DNA of 64,000 nucleotides from Eutypa lata (lineage: Eukaryota; Ascomycota; Sordariomycetes; Xylariales; Diatrypaceae): NCBI GenBank assembly GCA_022661535.1, contig JAKULF010000011.1:1240001-1304000 (forward strand), written 5' to 3'. Of the stretch, positions 36,201 to 48,757 are shown piece after piece. Made by a program: the position numbers and the translations under genes. The notes under the pieces were generated by a model. That model worked only from the letters and a program-made list of their open reading frames with translations, made no database searches and was not told where the DNA came from. The number at the start of each line of letters is the position of its first letter. The stretch's first letter is position 1.

Positions 36201-38198
36201 ATGCCGTTACTAGCTATTCTCCTCGCGGGCTGCCTCCTAGGCATCCAATTTCTGTTTCAACTCTACCGTCTCATCGAGTCGCCCCTGAGATCTGTCCCAG
36301 GACCTTTTCTCGCCCGATTCACGGATCTGTGGTATTTCTGGAAGCTAAAGCAAGGCTCCTTCGAGAGAGTGAACAAAGAGCTCCATGAAAAATACGGTTT
36401 GTACCTACCATATTTCTCTTGCTTGTGTCATCCATCCTCTGCCGGAGTTGATTAATAGCCAAGGAAAAAAATAAAAAAAAATAAAAAAGAGCTAACAACT
36501 ACCTACACACACCCTAGGCCCAATAGTGCGCTACGGCCCCAACCGGTACAGCTTCGACGATGCGACGGCCAGCAAGGTGATCTACGGGCACGGGACCGCA
36601 TTCGCCAAGTCGGACTGGTACCTTGCGTGGGGCGTGCCGGGGCAGTGGAACCTCTTCGAGGAGCGTGACATCGCGAAGCACGCGCAATACCGCCGCCAAT
36701 TCCAGAGCGCGTACAGTATGTCGGCGCTGGTGGAGTACGAGCCGTACGTGGACGAGTGCGCGGACCTATTCAGCCAGCGACTGGAGGAGCTCTCGCGAAG
36801 CAGCAGTGGTGGTGATGGTGGTGGCGGCTTGCCCGTCAATATGGGCCATTGGATGCAGTGCTACGCGTTCGACGTCATCGGCTGCATCACGTACTCCAAG
36901 CGGCTGGGGTTCTTGGACCAGGGACGCGATGTCGGCGGTCTGATCACCGCTCTGGAGCATTCTCTCGTCTATTCGACTCTGGCGGGCGTTTACTCGTACC
37001 TGTACCCGTATCTGTTTAAGCTGAGTGGCTTGCTCGCGAAAGCTACCCGTAATGAAGGCATTGGGGGCGTAGGGTACGTGGTCAACTTCACGCGGGAGAT
37101 GATTGCGGAGCACCAGGCTGCGCCTAAGGCTCTTGACGACGACGAAGATGGCGATGATAATGCGAAGGTCAATACTTCGGGAAAGGCGAGGGATTTCCTC
37201 TCCAAGTTCCTCACGAGACACACCCAGGATCCCAACACGTTCACGACATATCACATCTTCCAGGGCTGCGGAAGCAACATGGTCGCCGGGTCCGATACGA
37301 CGTCCATCTCCCTCTCGGCCACCCTCTACTACCTGCTCAAGAACCCGGCGTGTTTGCAGAAGCTCCGCGAAGAGGTCACGAAAGTAGAGCATGAGCAAGA
37401 GCAACAAGAAAGCGAGAAGGAGATCACCACCACCATCACCACCACTGCCGCCACTACTCGACACATCACGTTGAAGCAGAGCCAGGAGGAGATGCCGTAT
37501 CTGCAGGCCGTCATCAAGGAGGGGCTCCGCCTGCACCCGGCGACGGGCTTGCCGCTCGAGAGAATCGTGCCGCCCGGCGGCGCTACGATCTGTGGCCGGT
37601 TCTTTCCCGAAGGCGTAAGTTTTTTCTCCACATAAACTTAACTCAACTTGACTGGCTTTTGGTTTGGGAGATTTAGGTATATCTAACTAACATACGTGTG
37701 TACATTTAGTCGACCGTCGGAGTCAACACCTGGGTTGAGCACCGCAACACGCGCATTTTCGGCGCAGATGCGGACGAATTCCGCCCAGAGAGGTGGCTGA
37801 CTGAAGATTCTGAGAAGCTCGCTTTCATGAATCGGCACTGGATGCCGGTAAGCCCTTCCCCTAAATACCTACTATGCCACAAGGTTTCCTACCGGTCCCC
37901 TATGCCTCCCCCACCCTCTCTCCTATGCAATGTAGATATGTATATATATATAGGTACCTTCATTTCTGACACGAAGTTTTCTTCTCATTAATAGTTCGGA
38001 CTCGGTTCTCGAACCTGCCTCGGCAGGCATATCTCGCATCTCGAGATCTCGAAGCTGATTCCCCGACTCGTCCGCGATTTCGACTTCGAGCTCGCGGGGG
38101 ACCTGGCCAACAAGGATGTGTCGTGGTCTACTGAGAACTACTGGTTCGTGAAGCCGAAGGACTTCATGGTTCGTGTCATCTCCCGGAAAAGCTCATGA
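36201..38198 (+). CDS. Cytochrome P450, pisatin-demethylase-like
   Basis: Four exons, 36201-36396, 36518-37614, 37710-37847 and 37995-38198, encode 544 aa. The N-terminus is a membrane anchor (PLLAILLAGCLLGIQFLF) followed by the proline hinge PLRSVPGPF. Visible P450 landmarks are the I-helix oxygen-binding AGSDTTS (322-328), the K-helix KEGLRLHP (ExxR), the PERW motif, and the heme loop FGLGSRTCLG with the heme-ligand Cys485. The sequence style (GPIVRYGPNRYSFDD, ATASKVIYG) fits the fungal pisatin demethylase-like clan, which oxidises plant or fungal aromatic metabolites. Unusual are a Gly/Asp-rich loop and an expanded Glu/Thr-rich insert before the K-helix, encoded partly by a caccac/accatc repeat (around 37420-37450). 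It is an ER enzyme needing a separate reductase. The substrate is unknown. Confidence 0.9.
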
Positions 38199-38579
38199 TG
38201 ATCTGGTTTTTTTCTCGATATTCTGGTAAGGTGAGTGTAGTAGTGTGGGGGTTGTGGGTGGGTCAGAAAGCCATTGAGATAAACCGTCGCGGGGTTAAAG
38301 CACTGGGAATATGGGAGAATCAACACCCTGTGGCCCCCTTTCTACTGTCTTTCATGAGCATAGTATATCCACATTAGTACATGTTCATGTTTATTTATTG
38401 TTCCAAAATTATAGGAATGTGTCTCTATCTACTAACGAGAAAGAGGCCCTAAACGCCACAAATCAAACCAATCCGTTTGGTATAGTTTTCCGTAGCCCCA
38501 AGAAACGCCGTGCAAATGCAACTAACAATTGAAGATAGAAGTATGCAAGATCGCCCAACATGTAATGGATGGAAAGCTT
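38199..38579. other. Spacer between convergent P450 and SOF1 genes
   Basis: 381 bases of 3' flanking DNA of two convergent genes; nothing else seen. Confidence 0.5.
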
Positions 38580-40174
38580 TCATTTCTCCTTCGCCAAAAT
38601 GACCTTGTCGCGCTCGCTCTTTCTCTTCTCGAACTGCTTCTTCGTATGTCTGCGCTCATTCTCTTCGCGGCGCTTGATTGCCTTGAGCTCCTCCTTCTTG
38701 ATCTCGCCGGCCTTCTTCACAACCGTAGGGATGTGTCTGTGACGCTTGATACGTCTGATCTCGGGCTATTTTACTCGTTAGTGGGCCGTGTAGTCATGTA
38801 GGGCTAAACAGGAGGGACTCACCATATGGCTGTATCGTGTAGACAAGGCCTCGTTGTACTCGAGGGCTTGGCGTTGTTTCGTCGACTTGATGCCCTCACG
38901 GTGTGAAGCATTGGCTCGCCATAGTCTGACGTTGCCATCATCTGATCCAGTGAGGAGGTACTTGGAGTCTTGAGTCCATTTTGCCTGGAAACACCTTTGC
39001 ATCCGTTTGGTCTATAACATTCTACGTTAGCAAATGTCTCTACCCTAGACAACGGAAATCAGCACACAGAGAGACTTACATGGTATATATCTCGCGAGTG
39101 TCCCTTATCCCTATTCCATATCCGTATCGTTCGGTCGTACGACGCCGTTACCAATTCTTCACCAGTAGGGGAGAACTGAACATCCATTACCGCGGCGACA
39201 TGGTCCTAGAGTAAAAATTAGAAAGGCTTTCAAACTGTATAGTGGCATCGAACCATACCTTCAAAATATTCAGAGCGCGATCAAACTTCCGCACATCAAA
39301 TATATAGGCGTTGTGATCTTCGCTAGCAGTAGCCAGATTGAAAGTCTCCATGGGGTTCCATGCAACAGCGTTCGATGTGAAGTTGAGAACCGTTTTTGCT
39401 ACCGGCGTGGATGTGCGTAGGTCGTAAAGTAGGACAGATCGGTCGGTTGCACAAGAGGCTAGGACGGAAGTCTCACTCTGGTTGAAGGCAACCGCGGTGA
39501 TGGTATCGGTAGCGGACGGCCAGTGAAGAGTCTCGGGCGCGGCCGTATGCCGCTCAAGGTCGTATATGGAAATGATGCTGGAGGACGAGGCAGCGGCGAA
39601 GGCGTTGCGTGACCTGTGGTGAGACAGAGAAGTAAAGGCACTAGCGCCCAGCCAACTGGAGATGGGCTTCGATTCGCTGGGGGTGTTATAGGGGTCGAAG
39701 AGCTTGATGGCCTTGTCGGAAGATGCCGATAATAACTTCTGGTCCCTCGTCCAGCACACGGACTTGACAATATTCTCGTGTGCAGTGCCGTGCCATATCT
39801 GTTCGCGACTAGTGAGGTCCCAGACTTTAATCACACCGTCACCACTTCCGCTAGCTAAGCGCTCGAGGGAGTTAGAGTCTGTGGCCATGGAATAAACTCC
39901 ATCGACGTGGCCCTTCCCGAGCTGAGCAATGAAGGGCTGGGCGAACATGCGCTCGAGTTTGACGGCATTGAGGGCTCTCGTATATTCTCTGGCGCGTTCG
40001 AATGGATGGATGGCTCTGTTAAAGGCAGGTTAGTTAATATGGAAGTAGCAGGAATCTATCTATCTGTATGTAAAGGAGTTCTACTCACGGGTCGAGATTG
40101 CGAGGTGCCTTAGGAACTTTAGATCCTGGAGGCTGGTAGGCCTCTACCGACCTTGAGAGGGCTTTGATCTTCAT
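38580..40174 (-). CDS. sof1: SOF1/DCAF13, WD40 protein of the SSU processome
   Basis: Five exons on the minus strand, 40174-40089, 40015-39259, 39205-39080, 39011-38823 and 38765-38580, encode 447 aa, the usual Sof1 length. The N-terminus (MKIKALSRSVEAYQPPGS, then NLDPAIHPFERAREYTRAL) and C-terminus (GSDDGNVRLWRANAS, KQRQALEYNEALS, PEIRRIKRHRHIPTVVKKAG) are diagnostic. Between them are seven WD40-type blades with strings such as GDGVIKVWDL, SDKAIKLFD and YDRTIRIWN. Sof1 is part of the U3 snoRNP/small-subunit processome in the nucleolus and is needed for early cleavage of pre-rRNA; the C-terminal basic tail (ending KRKSERDKVILAKEK) is the Sof1 domain. It is divergently arranged with RPN6, and a shared promoter is likely. 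Confidence 0.96.
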
Positions 40175-40656
40175 CGTCGCTGTTGTCGTAATATGAAGAC
40201 TTGCAGCTCAAAGCAAGGGTGGGATCGGAAGAGCTTCACTAAAAAGTTCCTAGATCCGTGGTTATCGATAGTTAAGTACTGATAACGATAATGGTCAACA
40301 ATTGGCTTACATAACCTAACTAAGCTAAGGTACCTGGTAGTGTTAGCGTTGGTAGATGTCGTATGCGCGGCAACCTGGGCCAAGCCAAGTAATTGAGCCC
40401 CAACCAGTGCTGTAATGCAAGGCTGGCAGCTCTTAGTGCAACTACCTACGCAGAAGCTGATAGTTGACTGTAGCATTACTTCACTACATACCTACCATCA
40501 CCAGTAAATTTGTACATTACAAACCGACAACCCTTCCACTCCCATATTGGAACTTTGCCTTAGTGTTGCAAGGCACTGACGATTATATCCATCCTCCTAA
40601 TTTGCCAACTTCGATTTTACTTATCGTCTTCAAACCCTTATTCTAACTTGCCCACT
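40175..40656. promoter_or_regulatory. Bidirectional promoter of SOF1 and RPN6
   Basis: The 482 bases between the two ATGs must drive both housekeeping genes. Near 40601-40609, tttgccaac reads gttggcaaa on the other strand, one mismatch from the yeast proteasome element GGTGGCAAA. Whether filamentous fungi use that element is doubtful, so this is only a pointer. No TATA box is obvious close to either start. Confidence 0.45.
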
Positions 40657-42077
40657 ATGGCAGCCAATAAGCCTTCCGTCGTGAAGGAGGCGCAACAACT
40701 CGCAAGCTCCGATCCACGAAAAGCCGAGTCTATCTACAAGGAGATCATCTCCAAGCCACCTTCCGTCACATCAGATGCAGCTATCAAGGAGTATGAGAAC
40801 GCACTGATCAGCTTGGGTGGACTGTATCGGGATGAGAAGTTAGTCTCTGCTTTACTTTTCATATTATGTATTGCGTCGCTAGCGAATTTACTATGTTGCT
40901 AACATCACCTTAAGGAAATCGAAGGAGCTAGTCGACCTTATCACTACGAGCAGGACAGTCCTGTCGAGCTTTGCGAAGGCGAAAACAGCCAAGTTAGGTG
41001 AGATTAACGTGGTGCATATTTAAAGTAGTGGAAAGTTGGTTTTCTAACATGATGATACTCGCTTAAACAGTCCGTTCGCTACTCGACCTCTTCGAATCCA
41101 TCCCCGACACAACCGACATCCAAATTGCCGTTACGAAGTCATGTATAGAATGGGCCACATCCGAGCGGCGGAGTTTCTTACGCCAAAACCTCGAGACCCG
41201 ACTGGTTTCCCTCTACATGGTCAAACAATCCTACTACGACGCCCTGACCCTCATCAACGGTCTACTGCGGGAGCTCAAGCGTCTCGATGACAAGCTTGTT
41301 CTAGTCGAGGTCCAGCTGCTAGAATCGAGGGTGTACCACGCACTAGGTAACATCTCGAAGGCAAGAGCAGCCCTAACCAGCGCCCGGACGAGCGCCGCCT
41401 CGGTGTACACGCCGCCCCTACTGCAGGCCAACCTCGACATGCAGTCGGGCATGCTGCACACGATGGACCAGGACTTCAACACGGCGTACTCGTACTTCAT
41501 CGAGGCCCTAGACGGGTACCACTCCCAGGAAGAGACGCCCAAGGCAACGGCAGCCCTGCAGTACATGCTGCTCTGCAAGATCATGCTGAACCTGGTGGAC
41601 GACGTCAACAACCTGATGGCGTCGAAGCAGGCGCAGAAGTACGCGGGGCAGAGCCTAGAGGCCATGAAGGCGATCGCGCGGGCGCACGCGAACCGGTCGC
41701 TGGAGGAGTACGAGCGCGCCCTCGCCACCTACCGCTACGAGCTAGGTGGCGACGCCTTCGTGCGGAACCACCTGCGCCGCCTGTACGACGCCATGCTCGA
41801 GCAGAACCTCATCAAGGTCATCGAGCCCTTCAGCCGCGTCGAGATCGCCCACATCGCCCGCATGGTCGGCCTTGATACCCAGCAGGTTGAGCGCAAGCTC
41901 TCCCAGATGATCCTCGACAAGGTCATCATCGGCGTCCTCGACCAGGGCGCCGGCTGCCTCATCATCTTTGAGGAGGCCCAGCGCGACGAGTCTTACGACG
42001 CTGCCCTGCAGACTATTGATAAGCTGAGCAACGTCGTTGATGTCCTCTACACGAACCAGGCTTCCATGCTGGAGTAA
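40657..42077 (+). CDS. rpn6: 26S proteasome lid subunit Rpn6 (PSMD11)
   Basis: Three exons, 40657-40838, 40915-40997 and 41071-42077, encode 423 aa, the normal size. The protein is strongly conserved along its whole length: SSFAKAKTAKLVRSLLDLF, EWATSERRSFLRQNLETR, KRLDDKLVLVEVQLLESR, YHALGNISKARAALTSARTS, and the PCI domain near the C-terminus (IEPFSRVEIAHIARMVGLD, KLSQMILDKVIIGVLDQGAG). It ends VLYTNQASMLE. Rpn6 is a helical solenoid plus PCI/winged helix in the proteasome lid; it clamps the lid to the base and core and is essential. Exon 3 is GC-rich with biased codons, as expected for a well-expressed gene. ATG at 40657 is chosen because MAANKPS fits and no upstream ATG is in frame. Confidence 0.96.
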
Positions 42078-45000
42078 AAGACTGGTGTGGCAATGTGCTT
42101 AACCATACAATAGCGATCCGGGATTGAGGTGAAGGCTATGAAGGGAGTAAAAAGAGGAAACTGGCTACGTCAAGATCATGAGCATCTCTATGATGCCATG
42201 GTGTTGGGCTGTAATATTACATACCTAGGTAGAACGCCAAGAATACAGTAGTTTGGCATCACGTCAATTCAAACGGTAGTCGTTGCTGCTCGTGAAGAAA
42301 TCAACTTGTGTATCTATCCAGATTTACCGTTGTAACTTGGTTGGTAAATTGGTTGGTGAAGCACTTCCTTATTTTCTATCTCCTAACCGTAAACTCATTG
42401 TTTTGGTAGGTAGATCATCATAAGTTAATAAAGACTAATAGTACGAGCATGAGAAGTGATGGCCTATTCAGTGCACAATCTTGCCCTGGTTGGATTTGTA
42501 CAGTGAAGGGCAATGAAAAATGGTTACCGATAGGGCGGACTGCATAGTTTTCTGTAAGGGTGTTGAACTCTAGACATATTCCGTAAAAACAAAATACCAA
42601 ACTTTGGTTTCATCACCGTACGATGGATGGGATGGGGATCAGTTAATTGCCAGGAGAGCTACTTCGCAGATGGGACTTAATTAATACACCGTTCACCATT
42701 TAGTCTTCGAATTGCAATTAATGGTACTGAGTGGAAGGGAAAAGGTAGTGAGTATTCTCCTCAGAAACCAATAAAATTGAAATTAAAATTATTAATAGAG
42801 AAATAAATCTAGAGAAATTACCGCGGCTCGAAAGCACGACGTCAAGACCCCAACATGGCGGGCAAGCCACACAGAAACAAAAAACAAAACACATCTGGCT
42901 GAGGGCCGTCATTTCTGAGACGGCCATCAGCCAGATGCGGGTAGAAATTGCCCGTATTGTACCTTATCTGTTTGCTGGCGGCTATGCTACAGCTACCTAG
43001 GTATGTATGATAGGGCGTCCCGGACCTGGTCAAAGCGAGGACATAGCACGTGAAGTGATGAATATGAATGCCTTAGGCTATTTTATACGCATTGTTATGG
43101 TATACTGTCAGTTAACACGAAATGACTCATTATGAGTCTGTGCCAGTGACACGATGTCCCGGCCTTCCCATAATTTTAAACGGTGAATAAGAAAGATTCT
43201 GCAAGGTGATAATCAAGATCTAACATTAAAGACTATATAACACAGCATCAAAGGATTATAGGTTACTTATGCTCAGTTTTTTCTTCTTTCTTTCTGTTCT
43301 CTTCAATTTTCCTTTTTTTTTCTTTTCACTTTCATATTGTTATGTGAGAATAAAAAAACCAAGAGACATAACCAATTGCTTTAATGTCACTAAAAATGAT
43401 ATTTAGACACTTGCCAACTGCATGTCTATGGTAAGGCATGTAAGTTAACTGCTTTAACATATTATCATGACACCACTGTGACCAACCGAAAGCATTTTCT
43501 CGACACTTCTAAAAAGCAACATGAATAACGCAACCAGTATAGCATCATATATGATCCAAGCCAAGGGGGAAAAGGGGGGAAACTGAGATGGCTCCATTTA
43601 ACCCTTCTAAGTGCTCTGTATAGTCCTTTTTGTTAACCAAAGTGTCTTCGAGAGTGAGGTCATGTAATTATCCTTGTTGGTTCCCCTTCATTGTCCTACA
43701 CTGGCATTCCAGAATTATATCCTACTATTAGCTTTTCAGCTACATTAATATTAAATTGAAGTAGTGGCTTAACACTCGAACTCAGTAAATACCATTATGA
43801 GTACGTTTCAGCAGTTCTCAGCACTGTCTATTGAGTCAGGGTCAAATGGAATAGTGTCGCTAGACACAAAGAGTTTTCGAGACAGGTTAAGAAGGGAGTG
43901 GAACTCTAACGACTCGGTGAAATTGGTGGTATTGTTTAAGGTGTAGGTTAGGTAGGCTGTGGAAGCCACTCAAAGCTAGGATTAAGAACACCCCCCTTTT
44001 TTTCCTCCGGGAATGCTTGCAAACCTGTATAATTTGAATAATCATCCTGAAATAATCTATGACCGGTACCTGCTTCTTGAATCATCATACGTTATTGCTG
44101 ATTATTCACTTTCTTACTTTCTTTTCCTGCTTCCTCTGGCTCTTTGGACTTTATCATCACCTTCCCTCGCCACTAGAGCTACCCTTGGCACACATACTTG
44201 CCGACAAGGAGAGATAAAGGACCCCGAGAGCTGATTTGGATCTTGACATTGTTTAAACATTCTTTTAGTAACTTACATTCACTATGTGAGCTACACAATA
44301 CTGACATGAATATATGACAACAAATTAAATCCTGGGTACATTTGTGAAATCCTTATGTATAACATGCAGTTTACTGGACAGGAGTCAAATGTTGTGCCTA
44401 TCATACCATCATACTAGTATACAAGAACGGTAGGTGGGGCTATTTCGTACTCCTTTGGCTGCCTACACATCTTACTTATGCAGCCCTAAAGAAGGGATGT
44501 GGATTGATGTCACTAGACTCAAGGGAGTTAAAGACAGACCCTTACGAGATTAAATAATGTAGTGTCATAGTAAGCATCAAAATTCAAGCATGTCAATTCA
44601 GCACATACAGCATTAGAGCTAAATAATTGCATTGTAACCGCTGCTATTCGTTGTAACGATATAGAAGTTTTTGCGAAAGACGAATATAAACGGAATGAAA
44701 TTGTAAGGAGATGTGACGTGATGGAAACTAACACCGGCTTCCGGGGACCCGCGGAGGCCACGAACGCCGCGGGCGCCGTTTTCACCTACTCCGCTTACGT
44801 GCCACGCCGTCCTCGCGCGAGGGATGATCTATGTGATAGAGAATACCCAATTGGTGATTGGCCAATCTCAAAACTTGAAATTGGAGGCTGAGTCGGTTCA
44901 CACGGCAGAAAGATCCCATTACGACAGTCAAATACTGCCATCCGCATGTCGTTATATATATGTACACGTAGTCATATGGATATCTTCTTCTATATAAGTT

Positions 45001-45177
45001 GTTGTCAAATCGAATCGGGATAACTTGGTATTTCCTCCACATCGTAATCATCTGTCTTTCTTCTTTCTTCTCTACCTACATCACTCAACGTGCTCATCTT
45101 TCTAGGCACTATCACAACCATTGCATCGAATTCGCCGGATTTAATCACGGGGATTGAACAGTAGGAGCTAGCTACTC
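42078..45177. other. 3.1-kb gene-free spacer
   Basis: No coding sequence could be supported on either strand. The stretch is AT-rich, with a pyrimidine-rich tract around 43280-43330 and short taggtag words. It separates the housekeeping pair from the CYP505 gene. A non-coding RNA or heavily mutated element would not be visible to me. Confidence 0.45.
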
Positions 45178-48100
45178 ATGCCTCCTACCAAATTATTCGG
45201 CGGCTCGAAAAGCAATATGCCCTCCGAACAACACAAGGAGTGCCCCATTGTTGAGATCCCTCAACTCAAAGGTAACTAACTACAAAGTGGACAGACATTC
45301 TCAGGTAGAAACTAATCTGGCTAACATACCACAGGTCTACCATTAATCGGAAATGTGCTCGACATTGACCTGGAGATACCCAGCCAGTCTCTCGCCAAGA
45401 TAGCCAGGCGCCCCGAGTTCAAGGATGCCATGGCCCTCAACATGGGCGGGCAGCGCTTCCTAGCCGTGAACACGGCAGCTCTGCTCAACGAGATCTGCGA
45501 CGAGTCGCGGTTCAAGAAGATGGTCCACCTCGGTCTCGAGAAGCTGAGGTCAGTAGCGGGGGATGGGCTATTCACGGCTCACAACGAGGAACCCAACTGG
45601 GGCGTTGCTCACCGTATTCTCATGCCGGTGTTTGGTCCTATGAAGATTAGGGAGATGTTTCCGCAGATGAAAGATATCGCCTCGCAGATGTGCTTGAAGT
45701 GGTATGTCTCGGACACCTTGCCAAATTTTCCCACTCAGCTCTATCGACAACAACTAACGGATGAGAAGGGCTCGGCATGGCGAGGCCTACGACATCGACG
45801 TCGCCTCGGACTGCACGCGGCTCACACTAGATACCATCGCGCTGTGCACAATGGACTTCCGGTTCAACAGTTTTTACGACAGCAACACGATGCATCCGTT
45901 CGTAGATAGCATGCTGGTAGCACTACGCGAAGCGGACGTCCAATCGAACATCCCGGAGTTCATCGACTCGCTGCGCTTCCGGTCGCACGACAAATACAAG
46001 AAGCACATCAAGTCGATGCGGGATACAGCGGACGGGATCATCAAGCGGCGGCGGGCGCACCCGGTCAATGCCCCCGACCTGCTGAACTCCATGTTAATGG
46101 GGCGCGACCCCCAGACCGGCCAGGGCATGACCGACGAGTCTATCATCAACAACATGGTCACTTTCCTGATCGCGGGGCACGAGACTACGTCGGGACTCCT
46201 CTCCTTCGCATTCTACTACCTCCTGAAACACCCCGAGACCTTGCAGAGGGCGCAGCAGGAGGTCGACGACGTCACCGGCACGAGCCCGCTCACCGTCGAG
46301 CACCTGGCCAAGCTCCCCTACATCAACGCCGTCATGCGCGAGACGCTGCGACTGCAGCCGACGGCGCCGGCCTTCGGGGTGACGGCGGCGAAGGACGAGG
46401 TCATCGGCGGCAAGTACCGGGTCCGAGCGGGCGAGGTGATCTTCGGGAACCTGATCGTGGTGCAGTCGGACGAGTCCGTGTACGGGGCCGACGCGGGCTC
46501 GTTCAACCCGGAGCGCATGCTCGAGGAGAACTTCAAGCGGCTCCCGCCGGGCGCGTGGAAGCCGTTCGGCAACGGCATGCGGGGGTGCATCGGCCGGCCG
46601 TTCGCGTGGCAGGAGGCCCTGCTGGTCGTCGCGGTGGTCCTGCAGAACTTCTCGCTCGAGGCCGCCGACCCCGCCTACAAGCTCAAGATCAAGGAGACCC
46701 TGACCATGAAGCCCGACGGCTTTAAGATGCGCGCTAAGCTGAGGCACTATACCGATGCCACCGACTTGGCTGTAGCGCTGCAGTCGGGCTCTGGCGCGGT
46801 TCCAGCTTCGAAGAAATCGTCTTCGGTAGCTTCGTCCTTTAGTAACACGGCGGCAGCGATAGCAAATGCGAAGCCCATTGCATTATACTACGGGTCGAAC
46901 ACGGGGACTTGTGAGGTACTAGCCCGACATCTCGCTCGGGACGCTGCAGCTAAGGGGTTCGCAGCCGACCCCATCGCCCCCCTAGATTCAGCGACCCAGA
47001 AGCTCCCAACGGACCGCCCCGTCGTCATCCTGACAGCCTCCTACGACGGCCAGCCAGCTGACAACGCAGTCCAATTCGTGAAGTGGCTAGAATCTTGCGC
47101 CGCGGCGCCTGCAGGAGACACTCAGGAGCCCCTGAAAGGGGTAAGCTACGCCGTGTTCGCGTGCGGCCACCGCGACTGGCCGCTGACCCTCTACCGGATC
47201 CCGAAGCTCGTCGACGAGCTGCTCGCGAAGGCGGGAGCGCACCGCCTCACGGAACTCGGTACGGCCGACTCGGCCGTGAGCGACCTAGTGTCGGACCTCG
47301 ACGGGTGGTCGCAGGGTCTGCTGTGGCCGGCGCTAGGGCACACCAGTAGCGGTTCCGAAAGCGACGACGAGAATAGCCTGATCCGGAGCCTGCTGCAGGT
47401 CAGAGTGTCGCGGCCGCGCCGGCTCGAGATGCACGATAACCTGGTGGAGGCGACGGTTGCGAGCTCCTACGCGCTCACGCGGCCTGAGGCCCTCGTCAGG
47501 AAGCATCATCTCGAGATGACACTCCCTACTGGGACCCGTTACGAGGCAGGTGACCACTTGATCGTGCTTCCGACCAACCCCAAGGCGAACGTCAAGCGCG
47601 CCCTGGCGCGCTTCCACCTCTCGTGGGACTCGGTCATCAGCACGGCCGGGGACCACAAGCTGCCGAAGCAGGACGCCATCACGGTGTCGGAACTACTGAG
47701 CTCGTATACTGAACTAGCGCAACCGGCTACACCAAAGGTAAGTCTGCTTTCCATCTAACGTGTTCCTTGACCTCCTCATCAACTTAGCTTTACCCAGCTA
47801 GTGAAGTCTTGACTAACCGAACAAAACCAGGATATCCGCGTTCTCAAAGCCGCCACAACAGACGACCAGACCCGGGAGGCGCTCCGGTTCCTATCGGCCG
47901 AGGGATTCGAGCGCGAGGTCCGTGATACGCGGACCTCTGTGCTAGACCTACTAGAGCGGTTCCCCGACGTCGTGCTACCGTTCGGCACGTTCCTAGCGCT
48001 ACTACCGGCGCTGCGCATGCGCACATACTCAATATCGTCGGCGCCGACGCCTAGCAGCAGTAGTAGTAGTCTCTCACTCACCTTCTCCGTACTTGACCAA

Positions 48101-48757
48101 CCGGCTCGCTCGAGCAGGCCTCAGAGCAGCAGCAGTACTATTACTAGCACTAGTAGTCCTCGTTTCCTCGGCGTCGCATCAAACTACCTCTCGGACCTGG
48201 TCGCTGGCGACGTGCTGTATGTCGGAGTCAAGAAAGCGAGGGATGCGTTCCGTTTGCCGAAGAACATCACCGAGACACCGGTTGTCATGGTCGCCGCTGG
48301 CACGGGCTATGCGCCGTTTCGGGGTTTCGTCCAGGAGTTGATGATAGCTGCTCGTGACAACAGCAAGAGGCAAACCAATGGCAATAGAAAGCCGGCTGCT
48401 ACTACGCTCTTCTTCGGGTGCCGTGGCCCCGAGGACGATATCTACCGGGAAGAGCTGGACGAGGCGGAGCGCGCGGGCGTCGTCCGCGTTATTCGCGCAT
48501 ATAGTCGGAGTGTGGTCTCGGGGGTCGCGGCGGGACATGTGCAGGATGCGCTGCAGCAACATAAGGATGAACTGGTGGAACTGTGGAGGATAGGGGCTAA
48601 GTTCTACGTCTGTGGTAGCACACGCATGGCTAGTGATGTGAAGGATGTGGTAAGGGATGTTGCTAGCTTGGCCGTCGGTCGTAATGGGGCGGATGCGGAT
48701 GCCACCTGGTTCTCGCAGTTCGAGTTGGAGAGATATGTGGCTGAGATATTTGCTTGA
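45178..48757 (+). CDS. CYP505-type self-sufficient P450:NADPH-P450 reductase
   Basis: Four exons, 45178-45271, 45335-45701, 45769-47737 and 47831-48757, encode 1118 aa. The P450 half (1-480) shows GLPLIGNVLDID, the DGLFTAHNEEPNW string, the I-helix FLIAGHETTSG, ExxR in RETLRLQP, and the heme loop FGNGMRGCIG with Cys427. A Ser/Ala-rich linker leads to the flavodoxin/FMN domain (ALYYGSNTGTCEVLARHLA, near 520-535). The FAD/NADPH domain carries RTYSISSA (874-881), GTGYAPFRG (967-975) and a final aromatic tail. It is the fungal relative of bacterial P450BM3 and Fusarium P450foxy, which hydroxylate fatty acids near the omega end without a partner reductase. A Ser-rich insert after YSISSA (tagcagcagtagtag repeats) is an expansion. 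The N-terminus has no membrane anchor, in line with a soluble enzyme. Confidence 0.95.

Noticed and set aside
36766..37536. 256-codon minus-strand open frame
   Set aside because: Antisense shadow of the P450 exon; no family motifs.
43280..43330. Pyrimidine tract as a possible regulatory element
   Set aside because: Isolated in a 3.1-kb gene-free spacer; no gene close enough to assign it.
46094..46747. 217-codon minus-strand open frame
   Set aside because: Antisense shadow of the GC-rich CYP505 exon.
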